A DNA stretch of 64,000 nt from Mucilaginibacter defluvii (GTDB lineage Bacteria; Bacteroidota; Bacteroidia; Sphingobacteriales; Sphingobacteriaceae): positions 25,192 through 89,191 of the forward strand of contig NZ_BAABJI010000001.1 of NCBI RefSeq assembly GCF_039543225.1. Direction: 5' to 3'. Position 1 is the first letter of the stretch. The number at the start of each line of letters is the position of its first letter. Shown in pieces: positions 35,754-44,751 of this stretch. The position numbers and the translations under genes are program-made. The notes below the pieces were generated by a model, which saw nothing but the letters and a program-made list of their open reading frames with translations, was not told the origin of the DNA and did no database searches.

Positions 35754-36377
35754 TTATATAACTATTTGTGTTTGCTGCTGCCTTGCCGCCTCGTAATGCT
35801 GTTGGTAGGCCTCAGTTAATTGATGTATATTATTAAAGCTGTTAACAGCGCTTTTGTTTACATAAACGTTGACGCCCGGCTTTTTATGTTCAAAGTATTC
35901 AATAAAAGTAGCGGAAAAGATTAGTTGCGTTTTTTGTTGCGTTTTATCTATCACCCGTAATATGCCCTTGTCAAAATCAACCTGCTGCACAAAGTTTGAG
36001 TATAGCTTCCCTTGTGGAAATATTACCACCAGGTTTTGCGGGTCATTTAATAACTCAGCCGCGTAGTTGAGCGACTCAATCAGCCCCTTTGAGTTTTTAC
36101 TGATAGAGAACGCGCCCATGTATTTTAAAAAGAAAACCTTGCTTACGGTTTCTTCGAGTATCATGATGTGGAAGCGTTTTTTAAACAGTTTATAATTAAG
36201 GTAGTATAGTATAAAGCCATCCCACCAGCTGAAATGGTTGGGGATTAACAGTACCGACTTGTCCGCATCTACCGCGATATTATTATAATTAAACGAGCGG
36301 AAGTTTTTATCGATCAGCCGCAAAATATACCGGTGGAAGAACCAGTGGATGATTTTATTATTTTTCGGGGTGATCAT
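35754..36377 (-). CDS. PlsC-like acyltransferase 1 of the carotenoid operon
   Basis: This 207-residue acyltransferase has the HX4D catalytic motif in NHFSWWDGF (His48, Asp53) and FPQGKLYSNF in place of the usual FPEGTRS. It lacks a clear transmembrane helix beyond a hydrophobic region near residue 57. It is a paralog of the next upstream gene, of equal length and with the same motif spacing. In this operon the likely substrate is a carotenoid glycoside sugar hydroxyl, by analogy with acylated carotenoid glycosides; a lysophospholipid substrate cannot be excluded. Confidence 0.85.
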   Translation of the reverse strand: MITPKNNKIIHWFFHRYILRLIDKNFRSFNYNNIAVDADKSVLLIPNHFSWWDGFILYYLNYKLFKKRFHIMILEETVSKVFFLKYMGAFSISKNSKGLIESLNYAAELLNDPQNLVVIFPQGKLYSNFVQQVDFDKGILRVIDKTQQKTQLIFSATFIEYFEHKKPGVNVYVNKSAVNSFNNIHQLTEAYQQHYEAARQQQTQIVI

Positions 36378-36397
36378 TTCTTTATGTTTAATAATAA

Positions 36398-37021
36398 TTA
36401 ATGGTCGACATGGATCTGATTGGCCAAAGCCTGCTTGTGGTGAGCATTAATATTTTTTACCAATTGTTCGAAAGGCAATTCGCCGGCCACGCCACAATCA
36501 AACAAATGGATAAAGGCCGATGGCTTCAGGCTTTCAAAATAGTCTATCAGTACGCAGGAGTATACAACCTGGCAGGGGCCTTTAATATTTTTTATCAACC
36601 GTTCAATACCAATTCCAATCTCAATTTCGGTAGCATGGTTTGATATCAGTTCGCCTTGCGGAAAAACCACCACCAAATTGTCGGGGTCGTTTAGTAAACC
36701 TGCCGCGTATTGTAATGATTTGATCATCTCGCGCGAGCCTTTTTCGATGGAGAAGCCGCCGAATAGGTTAAACAACATCCGCTTACGCAGGTGGTCTTCC
36801 TGCATCATGATGAATAACTTGCGTTTAAGGTGCCAGTAAGCCAGGTAATTACCAAAAAAACCATCCCACCAGCTAAAATGGTTACACAGCAGCAGTACCG
36901 AGTGGCCGGGTTTGGGCTTGAAAGGCATAACAACCACGCGGTTAAAGGCCTTGTGTATGCGGTAGCGCATGTACCGGGCAAACCAGTTGCTGAAAAGGCT
37001 TACTCTGCGGGCGGGTATCAT
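36398..37021 (-). CDS. PlsC-like acyltransferase 2 of the carotenoid operon
   Basis: This is a second 207-residue acyltransferase with His48/Asp53 in NHFSWWDGF and FPQGELISNH. It shares extended text with its neighbour (FSI-K-S, YAA-LLNDP-NLVV-FPQG) but has diverged in the last third, so the pair is an old duplication rather than a recent one. Its start overlaps the stop of the alpha/beta hydrolase gene in an ATGA arrangement. The two copies may act on different positions or acyl donors; that is inference. Confidence 0.85.
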   Translation of the reverse strand: MIPARRVSLFSNWFARYMRYRIHKAFNRVVVMPFKPKPGHSVLLLCNHFSWWDGFFGNYLAYWHLKRKLFIMMQEDHLRKRMLFNLFGGFSIEKGSREMIKSLQYAAGLLNDPDNLVVVFPQGELISNHATEIEIGIGIERLIKNIKGPCQVVYSCVLIDYFESLKPSAFIHLFDCGVAGELPFEQLVKNINAHHKQALANQIHVDH

Positions 37022-37836
37022 ACTTTAAATTTAACTAAATATTTATCCAGATCGGCAGTTACCAGCCAGTGCCCAAGGTCAACCTCATGCACCTCGGGGT
37101 TATTTAAGGTGTTGATAAAGGGTTGAGCCTCCCGCTTAGGGAACAAGTTATCATGCCTGCCAAAAATTAAACGGCATTTAATATTATGCTGATTAATAAG
37201 TTGTGCCACCTTTTGTGTATCGGGTTTTAAGCGTTTTATCAGGTTGAGGGTATAATATACATCAAGGCGTTTTTGTTCGGTATCCATTTCGCTCCAGGCA
37301 ATTTTATACAGGCTTTCATCAATAAAACCCACGCGTTTAAGTGTTTTTAATAATGATGGCGCTATCCATTTGCTCTTGGTAACGGTACGGAAAAGGTAGC
37401 GGCCCAGTGTTTTATGCGTTAATATATGGAAACCCTTATACACAAACAGCCCGTCAGGTGCCATCAATATCACTTCGTCTATCAGGTCAGCATACTCCTC
37501 AACCAGTATCAGCGCCAGGTTAGCACCGATGGAGTAGCCCAGTACCGAAAAGCGTTGCCTGCCATGCAGTTTAAACCACTCCTCTACGTAATTGCGCACC
37601 AGCGCTTTGGGCATACCCTGAATGATCTGCTGCTCGCTCCAGTCCTTTAGCGCGCTGCCGCCATGAAAAAAATGATCAAAACCGTAAACATGATATTCGG
37701 GCAGTACCGATTGCTCCAGCACGTGAAACTGTTTACCCGTCATGCCGTAGCCATGAAAAGCCAGCAGCGGCTTGCTACCCGTACCGTATTCGTGATAGTG
37801 TACCTGCCCTAACTGCGGGATGTGTAAATAACCCAT
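37018..37836 (-). CDS. Alpha/beta hydrolase at head of the carotenoid operon
   Basis: The 272-residue protein has oxyanion-hole HGYG (28-31), the nucleophile elbow GYSIGAN (Ser102), an acid in FGRHDNLFP and a catalytic His in DLGHWL, so the full triad is present. There is no signal peptide, so it is cytoplasmic. As first gene of a five-gene, largely overlapping operon it may supply or hydrolyse an acyl thioester or ester in the same pathway. The exact substrate is unknown. Confidence 0.87.
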   Translation of the reverse strand: MGYLHIPQLGQVHYHEYGTGSKPLLAFHGYGMTGKQFHVLEQSVLPEYHVYGFDHFFHGGSALKDWSEQQIIQGMPKALVRNYVEEWFKLHGRQRFSVLGYSIGANLALILVEEYADLIDEVILMAPDGLFVYKGFHILTHKTLGRYLFRTVTKSKWIAPSLLKTLKRVGFIDESLYKIAWSEMDTEQKRLDVYYTLNLIKRLKPDTQKVAQLINQHNIKCRLIFGRHDNLFPKREAQPFINTLNNPEVHEVDLGHWLVTADLDKYLVKFKV

Positions 37837-37967
37837 TGCGGCAATATTAACAAATACCTGCTAAAAAGTTTGCTGCAGTGTGTAATTGCGTGTGATAGTA
37901 AACATGATACTGATCATTATTTTGTAATATATACCCCTCAGTTTAGCAGTGTACAAGGTATTTATAG

Positions 37968-37975
37968 TATTTTTG
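37968..37975 (+). promoter_or_regulatory. -7 promoter box upstream of hemH
   Basis: TATTTTTG matches TAnnTTTG, 15 bases before the chosen ATG. TTTA lies 22 bases upstream. It lies inside the longer open frame, which supports the downstream start. Confidence 0.5.
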
Positions 37976-37990
37976 AAGCCTCAAAATATT

Positions 37991-39010
37991 ATGGCAAAAA
38001 AGGGAATATTATTAGTGAATTTAGGTACGCCTGATAGTCCGTCAACCGCAGATGTGCGCCGCTATCTGGATGAATTTTTGATGGACGCGCGGGTGATAGA
38101 TGTAAATGCTGCCTTACGTACCTTTTTGGTGAAGGGAGTGATTGTACCGTTCAGGGCGCCTAAATCAGCTAAGTTATATAAGGAGATATGGGACGATAAA
38201 ACCGGATCGCCATTAAAATACTACAGCATTTTACAGCGCGATGCCTTGCAGCAGCGCCTGGGCGACGGGTATATGGTCGAGCTGGCCATGCGCTACCAAA
38301 ACCCATCTATTGAATTAGCTCTTGAAAACCTGAAAAATGCCCTTGTTGACAGCGTTCAGGTGATCCCGCTGTTCCCGCAATATGCCTCGGCAAGTACCGG
38401 TTCGGTTTACGAAAAGGTAATGCGCCTGATGAAGGATTGGCCTACGCCGCCGCCGGTATCATTCATCAACTCGTTTTATGATGACGATTTGGTGATCAAA
38501 ACCTTTGCCGATAATGCCCGCAAATACAACCCGGCATCGTACGACCATATCCTGTTCAGCTTTCATGGCCTGCCGCAGCGTCAGTTAATTAAAGCCGATC
38601 ATACCCACAGCCATTGCCTGAAGGTGAACGATTGCTGCCAGACTATTAACGATAAAAATAAATTTTGCTATTCGGCACAATCATACCACACCGCTAAGTT
38701 GATAGCCGCCGAGCTGAATATCGCTAAGGAAGATTATACCGTTTGCTTTCAATCGCGCCTGGGTAATGATCCATGGGTGCAGCCGTACACCAGCGAGATT
38801 ATCCACAAACTGGCCAAAGAAGGCAAAAAACGTCTGCTGGTTTTTTGCCCGGCTTTTGTTGCTGATTGCCTGGAAACTGTTTACGAAGTTACCGAAGAAT
38901 ACGGCGCCGAGTTTAAAGCCCTTGGCGGCCAGGAAGTACAGCTGGTTGAAAGCCTGAACGATTCGCCGGTGTTTATTGACGCGCTGGAGCGTATGGTGCG
39001 CAATAACTAA
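37991..39010 (+). CDS. hemH: Ferrochelatase
   Basis: From the ATG at 37991 the protein has 339 residues; it inserts iron into protoporphyrin IX (or coproporphyrin III) to make haem. The frame is open 14 codons upstream, but a promoter box lies there. Active residues are His192 (FSFHGLP) and Glu295 (DCLETVYE). Between them are Cys209, Cys215, Cys216 and Cys226 in an 18-residue stretch, reminiscent of bacterial ferrochelatases with an internal [2Fe-2S] cluster. The gene ends one base before the convergent waaA stop. Confidence 0.96.
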   Translation: MAKKGILLVNLGTPDSPSTADVRRYLDEFLMDARVIDVNAALRTFLVKGVIVPFRAPKSAKLYKEIWDDKTGSPLKYYSILQRDALQQRLGDGYMVELAMRYQNPSIELALENLKNALVDSVQVIPLFPQYASASTGSVYEKVMRLMKDWPTPPPVSFINSFYDDDLVIKTFADNARKYNPASYDHILFSFHGLPQRQLIKADHTHSHCLKVNDCCQTINDKNKFCYSAQSYHTAKLIAAELNIAKEDYTVCFQSRLGNDPWVQPYTSEIIHKLAKEGKKRLLVFCPAFVADCLETVYEVTEEYGAEFKALGGQEVQLVESLNDSPVFIDALERMVRNN

Positions 39011-40237
39011 TCAGGCGGTTGCTGAATTTCTAATAAAGCTCACTATCTTTTCGGTAGCGCCTTTTTGTGTATCTACGTATTGTTTTGCCTGTTGGCTGCT
39101 TGCGGTATAATATGCTATATCAGTTGTCAGCTTTTCAACAATCGCCCTTAGCTCTGCCTCATTACTGATGCTGAAACCGGCCTCAAGTGATATCAGTGCT
39201 TTGGCTTCATTAAACTTATGGTAGTTTGGTCCGAATATTACCGGGATGCCAAAAGCCGCAGCCTCCAGCGTATTGTGTATGCCCACGCCAAAGCCGCCGC
39301 CAATATAAGCCATATACCCGTATTTGTATAGCGATGATAGCATACCCATATTATCAATAATCAGGCATTGACGATTATTATCGCCTTCGGTTATTGGTAG
39401 CGCCGAATATTTTATGCAACTATCGGGCGGCAATAAATCAGCTAAGTGGTTTATTTTCTCCATACTCAGCTCATGAGGGGCGAAAATAAATTTCCACTCC
39501 GGGTATTCACTCACTAATTCAGCAAGCAATTTTTCATCATCGGGCCAGGTGCTGCCACAGATCATGGTTTTGTGACTGCCGATGAATTGCTCAATTTCCG
39601 GTAATTGTTTGGGGTTGGAGGCATTAGTCCACACGCGATCTAACCTTGTATCGCCGCTAACGGTAGTATTGTTTATGTTGATGCCTGCCAGTAATTGTCT
39701 GGAATGCTCATCCTGCAAAAAGAAATGGCGTACGCATTTTAACATTTTGCGGTGCATGCCGCCATACCACTTAAAAAACACCTGCCCATCCCTGAATATG
39801 CCCGATATTATATATAACGGTACCCTGCGCTTATATAGCTGCGCAAAAAAATGGTACCAATACTCGTATTTGGTAAATATAACGATGGATGGGTTGATGG
39901 TATTAATAAAGCGCGCCGCGTTACCACGGGTATCCAGCGGCAGGTAGTATACCGCATCGGCCAGGGGCGTATTTTTACGTACCTCGTAACCTGATGGTGA
40001 AAAAAAAGTGATCACGATAGGCCGGTCAGGATAAGTTAGCTTCATTTGTTCAAGCACCGGGCGGCCCTGCTCAAACTCACCTAATGATGCAAAATGAAAC
40101 CAAATACTGTTGTGATAACGTACAAATGATTGCTGCCTGCGCCCTTTTATCCAAAGCTTTGCCTTTGGGTTAAAAAACGAAGCCAGCCAGATTATCAAAT
40201 AGTATAAACGTATTCCAATATTATAAAGCGCAAACAT
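39011..40237 (-). CDS. waaA: 3-deoxy-D-manno-octulosonic acid transferase
   Basis: This 408-residue GT30 enzyme transfers Kdo from CMP-Kdo to lipid A precursors. A hydrophobic N-terminal anchor (about 5-22) precedes FHFASLGEFEQGRP, whose Glu54 is the catalytic base. Other signatures are IFTKYEYWYHF, SGDTRLDRVW and GGGFGVGIHNTLEAAAFGIPVIFGPNYHKFNEA. It implies that the organism makes Kdo-containing LPS or LOS. It is convergent with hemH with no space between the stops, and divergent from the UDP-sugar gene pair. Confidence 0.95.
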   Translation of the reverse strand: MFALYNIGIRLYYLIIWLASFFNPKAKLWIKGRRQQSFVRYHNSIWFHFASLGEFEQGRPVLEQMKLTYPDRPIVITFFSPSGYEVRKNTPLADAVYYLPLDTRGNAARFINTINPSIVIFTKYEYWYHFFAQLYKRRVPLYIISGIFRDGQVFFKWYGGMHRKMLKCVRHFFLQDEHSRQLLAGININNTTVSGDTRLDRVWTNASNPKQLPEIEQFIGSHKTMICGSTWPDDEKLLAELVSEYPEWKFIFAPHELSMEKINHLADLLPPDSCIKYSALPITEGDNNRQCLIIDNMGMLSSLYKYGYMAYIGGGFGVGIHNTLEAAAFGIPVIFGPNYHKFNEAKALISLEAGFSISNEAELRAIVEKLTTDIAYYTASSQQAKQYVDTQKGATEKIVSFIRNSATA

Positions 40238-40314
40238 TTTGGGCGATGAATGTTTATATTCGTCGGGGTTAAAAGTACAAATACTAACGCATCAATTTCA
40301 AATAACATACAGGC

Positions 40315-41295
40315 ATGGCAAGAAAGCGCATACTTATTACCGGGGCCGCGGGCTTTTTAGGCTCGCACCTTTGCGACAGGTTTATTAAAGAGGATTACCA
40401 CGTTATCGGCATGGATAACCTGATCACCGGCGACCTGCGTAACATTGAGCATTTGTTTAAGCTGGAGAACTTCGAGTTCTATCATCATGACGTTTCAAAC
40501 TTTGTGCACGTACCCGGCGATCTGCATTACATCCTGCATTTCGCTTCTCCTGCCAGCCCGATAGATTATTTGAAGATTCCTATCCAAACGCTTAAGGTAG
40601 GCTCATTAGGTACGCATAACCTCTTGGGTTTGGCCAAGGCTAAAGGCGCGCGTATGCTGATTGCCTCCACATCCGAAGTATATGGCGATCCGAACATTAA
40701 CCCGCAGCCCGAGGAGTATTGGGGTAATGTAAACCCGGTTGGTCCGCGTGGTGTGTATGACGAGGCCAAGCGTTTTCAGGAAGCCATGACCATGGCTTAC
40801 CATACCTTTCACGGTGTGGAAACCCGCATTGTGCGCATATTTAACACTTATGGTCCGCGTATGCGCCTGAATGATGGGAGGGTATTGCCGGCTTTTATTG
40901 GCCAGGCCTTGAGGGGAGAATCGCTAACCATGTTTGGTGATGGTTCGCAAACCCGCTCGTTTTGTTATGTTGACGATTTGATTGAAGGTATTTACCGCCT
41001 GCTGTTCAGTGATTACGCGCAGCCGGTTAACATTGGTAACCCTGACGAGATTACGATACGCGAGTTTGGCGAAGAAATAATAAAACTTACCGGAACCGAC
41101 CAAAAATTAATAAGTTTGCCGCTCCCGGTTGACGACCCTAAACAACGCCGCCCGGATATTACAAAGGCTAAAGAGCTGTTAGGATGGGAGCCTAAAGTAT
41201 CGCGCAGCGAGGGTTTGAAAATTACGTATGATTATTTCAAATCGTTGCCGGAACATGAGATACAGCACAAGGATTTTTCAAACTACAATAAATAA
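40315..41295 (+). CDS. UDP-glucuronate decarboxylase (UDP-xylose synthase), SDR family
   Basis: The 326-residue extended SDR should convert UDP-glucuronate to UDP-xylose. The NAD motif is GAAGFLG (10-16); the catalytic residues are Tyr148 and Lys152 in VYDEAK, with STSEVYG (118-124). The family-specific text [24 protein letters not shown] and [20 protein letters not shown] all match UXS. It is followed 12 bases later by galE, so the two form a nucleotide-sugar operon for surface polysaccharides. Confidence 0.93.
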   Translation: MARKRILITGAAGFLGSHLCDRFIKEDYHVIGMDNLITGDLRNIEHLFKLENFEFYHHDVSNFVHVPGDLHYILHFASPASPIDYLKIPIQTLKVGSLGTHNLLGLAKAKGARMLIASTSEVYGDPNINPQPEEYWGNVNPVGPRGVYDEAKRFQEAMTMAYHTFHGVETRIVRIFNTYGPRMRLNDGRVLPAFIGQALRGESLTMFGDGSQTRSFCYVDDLIEGIYRLLFSDYAQPVNIGNPDEITIREFGEEIIKLTGTDQKLISLPLPVDDPKQRRPDITKAKELLGWEPKVSRSEGLKITYDYFKSLPEHEIQHKDFSNYNK

Positions 41296-41307
41296 ACCTC
41301 TTAACTA

Positions 41308-42333
41308 ATGGCAAAAATATTAGTAACCGGCGGCCTGGGTTATATCGGCTCGCATACGGTTGTTGAACTAGTAAACTCGGGTTACGAACCGATAATAGTT
41401 GATGATCTTTCAAACTCTCAGCCTAAGATACTCGATCAGCTTACCAAGATCATCGGCTACAAACCGGTATTTCACCAGGTTGACCTTTGCGATGAAAAGG
41501 CCGTGGCTAATCTGGTAGCTACCGAGAATGATATTGCGGGCATCATCCACTTTGCGGCATTTAAAGCCGTAGGGGAGTCGGTTGCACATCCCTTAAAATA
41601 CTACCGCAATAACTTTTACTCGCTGATAAACCTGCTCAACGGTTACTATGGCAAACCTTTAAACTTTGTATTCTCATCAAGCTGTACCGTATATGGCCAG
41701 CCGGAGAAGCTGCCCGTTACCGAGGACGCGCCTATACAACCAGCGCAATCCCCTTATGGTAATACCAAACAGGTGGCTGAAGAAATATTAAAGGACATGG
41801 TAGCATCAGGTACTCCTTACAAGGTAATATCCTTGCGCTACTTTAATCCCGTTGGCGCGCACGAAACCGCACTGATAGGCGAGCTGCCGATAGGCGTGCC
41901 GCAAAACCTGGTGCCGTTCATTACACAAACCGCCATTGGCAAACGCGAAAAGATCACTGTGTTTGGCGATACCTACAATACGCCTGATGGCAGCTGTATC
42001 CGCGACTATATACACGTGGTTGACCTGGCCAAAGCGCACGTATCTGCCTTAAAGCTTGCCGAGCAGGAAAGCTTTAGCGGTTACGACGTATTTAACCTGG
42101 GTACAGGCACGGGCAGCTCGGTACTAGAGGTAATCGCCGCGTTTGAGAAAGCTACAGGAGTTAAATTAAACTACCAGATAGGCGCCCCGCGCCCCGGCGA
42201 TGTTGAGCAGGTATGGGGAGATGTGAGCAAATCAACCGAAAAACTGGGATGGAAAACCGAGCTTGGCTTAGATGAAATGATGTCATCAGCCTGGGCATGG
42301 GAAAAATATATCGCCCAAAACCCTATAGGATAA
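41308..42333 (+). CDS. galE: UDP-glucose 4-epimerase
   Basis: This 341-residue extended SDR interconverts UDP-glucose and UDP-galactose. Signatures are GGLGYIGSHTVVELV, IHFAAFKAVGESV, SSSCTVYGQP, the catalytic YGNTK and RYFNPVGAHETALIGE, then CIRDYIHVVDLAKAH. Length and spacing match GalE. It is the second gene of a two-gene operon with the UDP-glucuronate decarboxylase gene and ends in a terminator shared with the convergent permease gene. Confidence 0.95.
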   Translation: MAKILVTGGLGYIGSHTVVELVNSGYEPIIVDDLSNSQPKILDQLTKIIGYKPVFHQVDLCDEKAVANLVATENDIAGIIHFAAFKAVGESVAHPLKYYRNNFYSLINLLNGYYGKPLNFVFSSSCTVYGQPEKLPVTEDAPIQPAQSPYGNTKQVAEEILKDMVASGTPYKVISLRYFNPVGAHETALIGELPIGVPQNLVPFITQTAIGKREKITVFGDTYNTPDGSCIRDYIHVVDLAKAHVSALKLAEQESFSGYDVFNLGTGTGSSVLEVIAAFEKATGVKLNYQIGAPRPGDVEQVWGDVSKSTEKLGWKTELGLDEMMSSAWAWEKYIAQNPIG

Positions 42334-42357
42334 GCAGTCAAACCGCTTTTAATAAAC

Positions 42358-42395
42358 AAGCCCCGGCAGATATAATTATCCACCGGGGCTTTTGT
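42358..42395 (+). terminator. Terminator between galE and the permease gene
   Basis: AAGCCCCGG (42358-42366) pairs perfectly with CCGGGGCTT (42383-42391), followed by TTTG. The loop is 16 bases. Confidence 0.85.
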
Positions 42396-42414
42396 TTTAT
42401 TGTGATGGCTGGTT

Positions 42415-43656
42415 CTATTCGTATCGTAATGCCTCAACCGGATCGAGCTTGGATGCTTTTTTTGCCGGGTAATAGCCGGATGTAAGGCCGATGAATGTAC
42501 AAACAACCAGCGAGACAATCAGCCAGAACCACGGCACAGCAAATGATCCGCTGATGTTAACAGCTATCAGGTTGCCAATGGCCATTCCTAAAACTATGCC
42601 GCCTACGCCGCCTATAAGGCAAATTACAATGGCCTCAAGCAAAAATTGCTTCCGGATAACTGATGGCGTTGCGCCTATTGATTTACGCAACCCGATCTCT
42701 CGGGTACGTTCTGTTACCGATACCAGCATAATATTCATCAAACCGATAGCTGCACCTAAAAGAGTGATAACACTTACTACCAGGCCTGCCGCGGTAAGCG
42801 CAGCCATCTGGCCATTCAGTTGTTCTTGTATGGCATCGCTGCGGTCAACGTCAAAATTCTGAGGTTGGCCAACGCTTAACCCGCGTATGTTACGGAACAG
42901 GGCGGTAGCCTCGTCAACCGTGGCATTCAGTGCTTCCGCGCTTTTTACGGCTACGGTTATTTCAAAGGATGGGTTTTTGGTGATGATGATCTGCTTTGCT
43001 TTAAATACCGGGATAAGGCAAAATTTATCGCCGCCAAATTGCGAGCCTGAGCCCTTTGAGGCCAGCACTCCAATTATGCGGAACTGATTGCTACCGATAA
43101 ATACGGATTTATTAAGCGGGTCGTTATTTTTAAAGAGCGTCTTTTTTATTTCGTCCCCAATTATCACCACGTTATCGCCATGTTCAAGTTCTGAGGTAGA
43201 GAAGTTGCGGCCGGCCGCCAGCTTATACCCGCTGTTTTGAATATAGTTTTCGTTAGTGCCTGTTACCGATATATTAGGGTTGGTTTTTTCGTTACCATAT
43301 TTAGCAATTGCCGATCCGCTTACCGATAGATTGATGGAGATAGATGATGGCAAATTAAAGTTACGGCGAAAGCGTTCAGCCTGGTCGTAGCGAATAGAGG
43401 GATATGCCTTGCGTGCGCCGCCGGGGCCAAAGTTGAGGTCTTGCCCCATGTTACGTATGGTAAAGGAGTTTGCCCCAAGCCCGGCAAAGGCATCATTAGT
43501 AAATTGCTTTATGCCCTCAATAGCGGTAAGTATGCCTACCAATGCCATTATACCTATTGATATAATAAGCGCTGTAAGGGATGTACGCAGTTTATTGCCG
43601 CTGATAGACTGCAAGGCAATAGCCAGATTTTCGCGAAGGGTAGTTTTTACCGCCAT
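42415..43656 (-). CDS. MacB-type ABC transporter permease
   Basis: This 413-residue permease has an N-terminal transmembrane helix (about 22-44), a large periplasmic MacB core domain with GLGANSFTIRNMG, and a C-terminal FtsX domain with three membrane helices, including RTREIGLRKSIGAT. It should work with an outer-membrane or periplasmic partner in mechanotransmission-type export of peptides, lipids or drugs. No ABC ATPase or MacA-type gene is adjacent, so its ATPase must be encoded elsewhere. Confidence 0.92.
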   Translation of the reverse strand: MAVKTTLRENLAIALQSISGNKLRTSLTALIISIGIMALVGILTAIEGIKQFTNDAFAGLGANSFTIRNMGQDLNFGPGGARKAYPSIRYDQAERFRRNFNLPSSISINLSVSGSAIAKYGNEKTNPNISVTGTNENYIQNSGYKLAAGRNFSTSELEHGDNVVIIGDEIKKTLFKNNDPLNKSVFIGSNQFRIIGVLASKGSGSQFGGDKFCLIPVFKAKQIIITKNPSFEITVAVKSAEALNATVDEATALFRNIRGLSVGQPQNFDVDRSDAIQEQLNGQMAALTAAGLVVSVITLLGAAIGLMNIMLVSVTERTREIGLRKSIGATPSVIRKQFLLEAIVICLIGGVGGIVLGMAIGNLIAVNISGSFAVPWFWLIVSLVVCTFIGLTSGYYPAKKASKLDPVEALRYE

Positions 43657-43730
43657 AATTAAAACTTGGGGTTAAGACTATGCGCCTGCCCGGTTTGTTA
43701 CATTTGTATAATAATAAATAAGCGAGGCAT

Positions 43731-43757
43731 AAAAAAAGCAGCCTTGCGGGCTGCTTT
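43731..43757 (-). terminator. Intrinsic terminator for the IscA-type gene
   Basis: AAAGCAGCC (43735-43743) pairs perfectly with GGCTGCTTT (43749-43757). On the minus strand a T7 tract follows. Confidence 0.9.
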
Positions 43758-43776
43758 CATTCTATTAAATATCTTG

Positions 43777-44124
43777 TTAAACCGAAAATGATGTTCCGCA
43801 GCCACAGGTGCTGGCAGCATTAGGGTTGTTAAAGGTAAAGCCACGAGCATTCAAGCCATCCTGAAAATCAATTTGCATACCTGCCAGGTATAGGCCGTGC
43901 GCTTTGTGCATAAATACCTTTATGCCGTCAATATAATATTCCTGGTCGCCGTCTTTCTTTTGGTCAAAGCCCAAAACGTAGTTCATGCCCGAGCAGCCGC
44001 CACCTTCAACGCCAACGCGTAAGCCAAAATCATCCCCAATCTCCTGCTGATCTTTTAGTTTTAACAGTTCCTTTACAGCGCCCGGTGTAAAGCTTACCGG
44101 AGCGGTCTCAACAGCTATACTCAT
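43777..44124 (-). CDS. HesB/IscA family iron-sulfur cluster assembly protein
   Basis: This 115-residue A-type carrier protein has the three invariant cysteines Cys44 (GGCSGMNY) and Cys107/Cys109 (CGCGTSF). It should receive and deliver iron-sulfur clusters to apoproteins in the cytosol; several such proteins (IspH, Nth, aconitase) are encoded in this window. The first nine residues are extra relative to IscA but common in Bacteroidota. It is transcribed alone from its own promoter box and ends in a strong terminator. Confidence 0.94.
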   Translation of the reverse strand: MSIAVETAPVSFTPGAVKELLKLKDQQEIGDDFGLRVGVEGGGCSGMNYVLGFDQKKDGDQEYYIDGIKVFMHKAHGLYLAGMQIDFQDGLNARGFTFNNPNAASTCGCGTSFSV

Positions 44125-44144
44125 CTTATTTAATTGTTAATTCA

Positions 44145-44152
44145 CAAATATA
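44145..44152 (-). promoter_or_regulatory. -7 promoter box upstream of the IscA-type gene
   Basis: TATATTTG on the minus strand matches TAnnTTTG, 20 bases before the start codon. Confidence 0.45.
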
Positions 44153-44217
44153 ATGTAAAATACACATTTTTGTTGGCCCCGCCAAGTTTATGACGGGCGC
44201 ATAACATTTACCGTCTC

Positions 44218-44751
44218 ATGAATTTATATCCCCTGCTTATTGATGTTTTAAAAACTACCCTTGCCGGTGTTGGCATTGTGTGGGTGGCCTTTTATTTATT
44301 AAAGCCTTACCTGGACAGGCTTGAACGCAAATTAATTGCGCAGCACGCCAAGCCGGCGGTTGATCCATCGTTGATGCTGAAGTTGCAGGCTTACGAGCGT
44401 GTAGTTTTATTTATTGACCGTATTAATCCGTCAAACCTGTTTGTACGCATTGGCGCTGCAACGTTCCAGGCTGATGAACTGCACCGTTTGGTAATAACCG
44501 AAATACGCAACGAGTATCAGCATAACATTACGCAGCAGGTGTACGTGAGTGAGCAGGCCTGGGAGATTATGACCAAGCTAAAGGATGATACCATTAATAT
44601 ATTAAACGAGGCGGCGCGCCTGCAAGCTGCAGAGGCCAGGGGCGTTGAACTGGCCAAGATCATCCTGCAGCAATTAAGCCTTATGCAGCCTGACCCCTAT
44701 ACAACCGCCGCTGCAATAATTCGTACCGAAGCCCATAAATTAATGAGTTGA
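44218..44751 (+). CDS. Hypothetical membrane-anchored helical protein (DUF7935-like)
   Basis: This 177-residue protein has one N-terminal transmembrane helix (about 5-27) and an otherwise helical cytoplasmic body, with AYERVVLFIDRINPSNL, QADELHRLVITEIRNEYQHNITQQVYVS and a repeated Ala/Glu helix near 125-150. The resemblance to uncharacterised Bacteroidota proteins of the DUF7935 type is from memory and tentative. No function known. It is divergent from the IscA-type gene and precedes the long dnaA leader. Confidence 0.75.
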   Translation: MNLYPLLIDVLKTTLAGVGIVWVAFYLLKPYLDRLERKLIAQHAKPAVDPSLMLKLQAYERVVLFIDRINPSNLFVRIGAATFQADELHRLVITEIRNEYQHNITQQVYVSEQAWEIMTKLKDDTINILNEAARLQAAEARGVELAKIILQQLSLMQPDPYTTAAAIIRTEAHKLMS

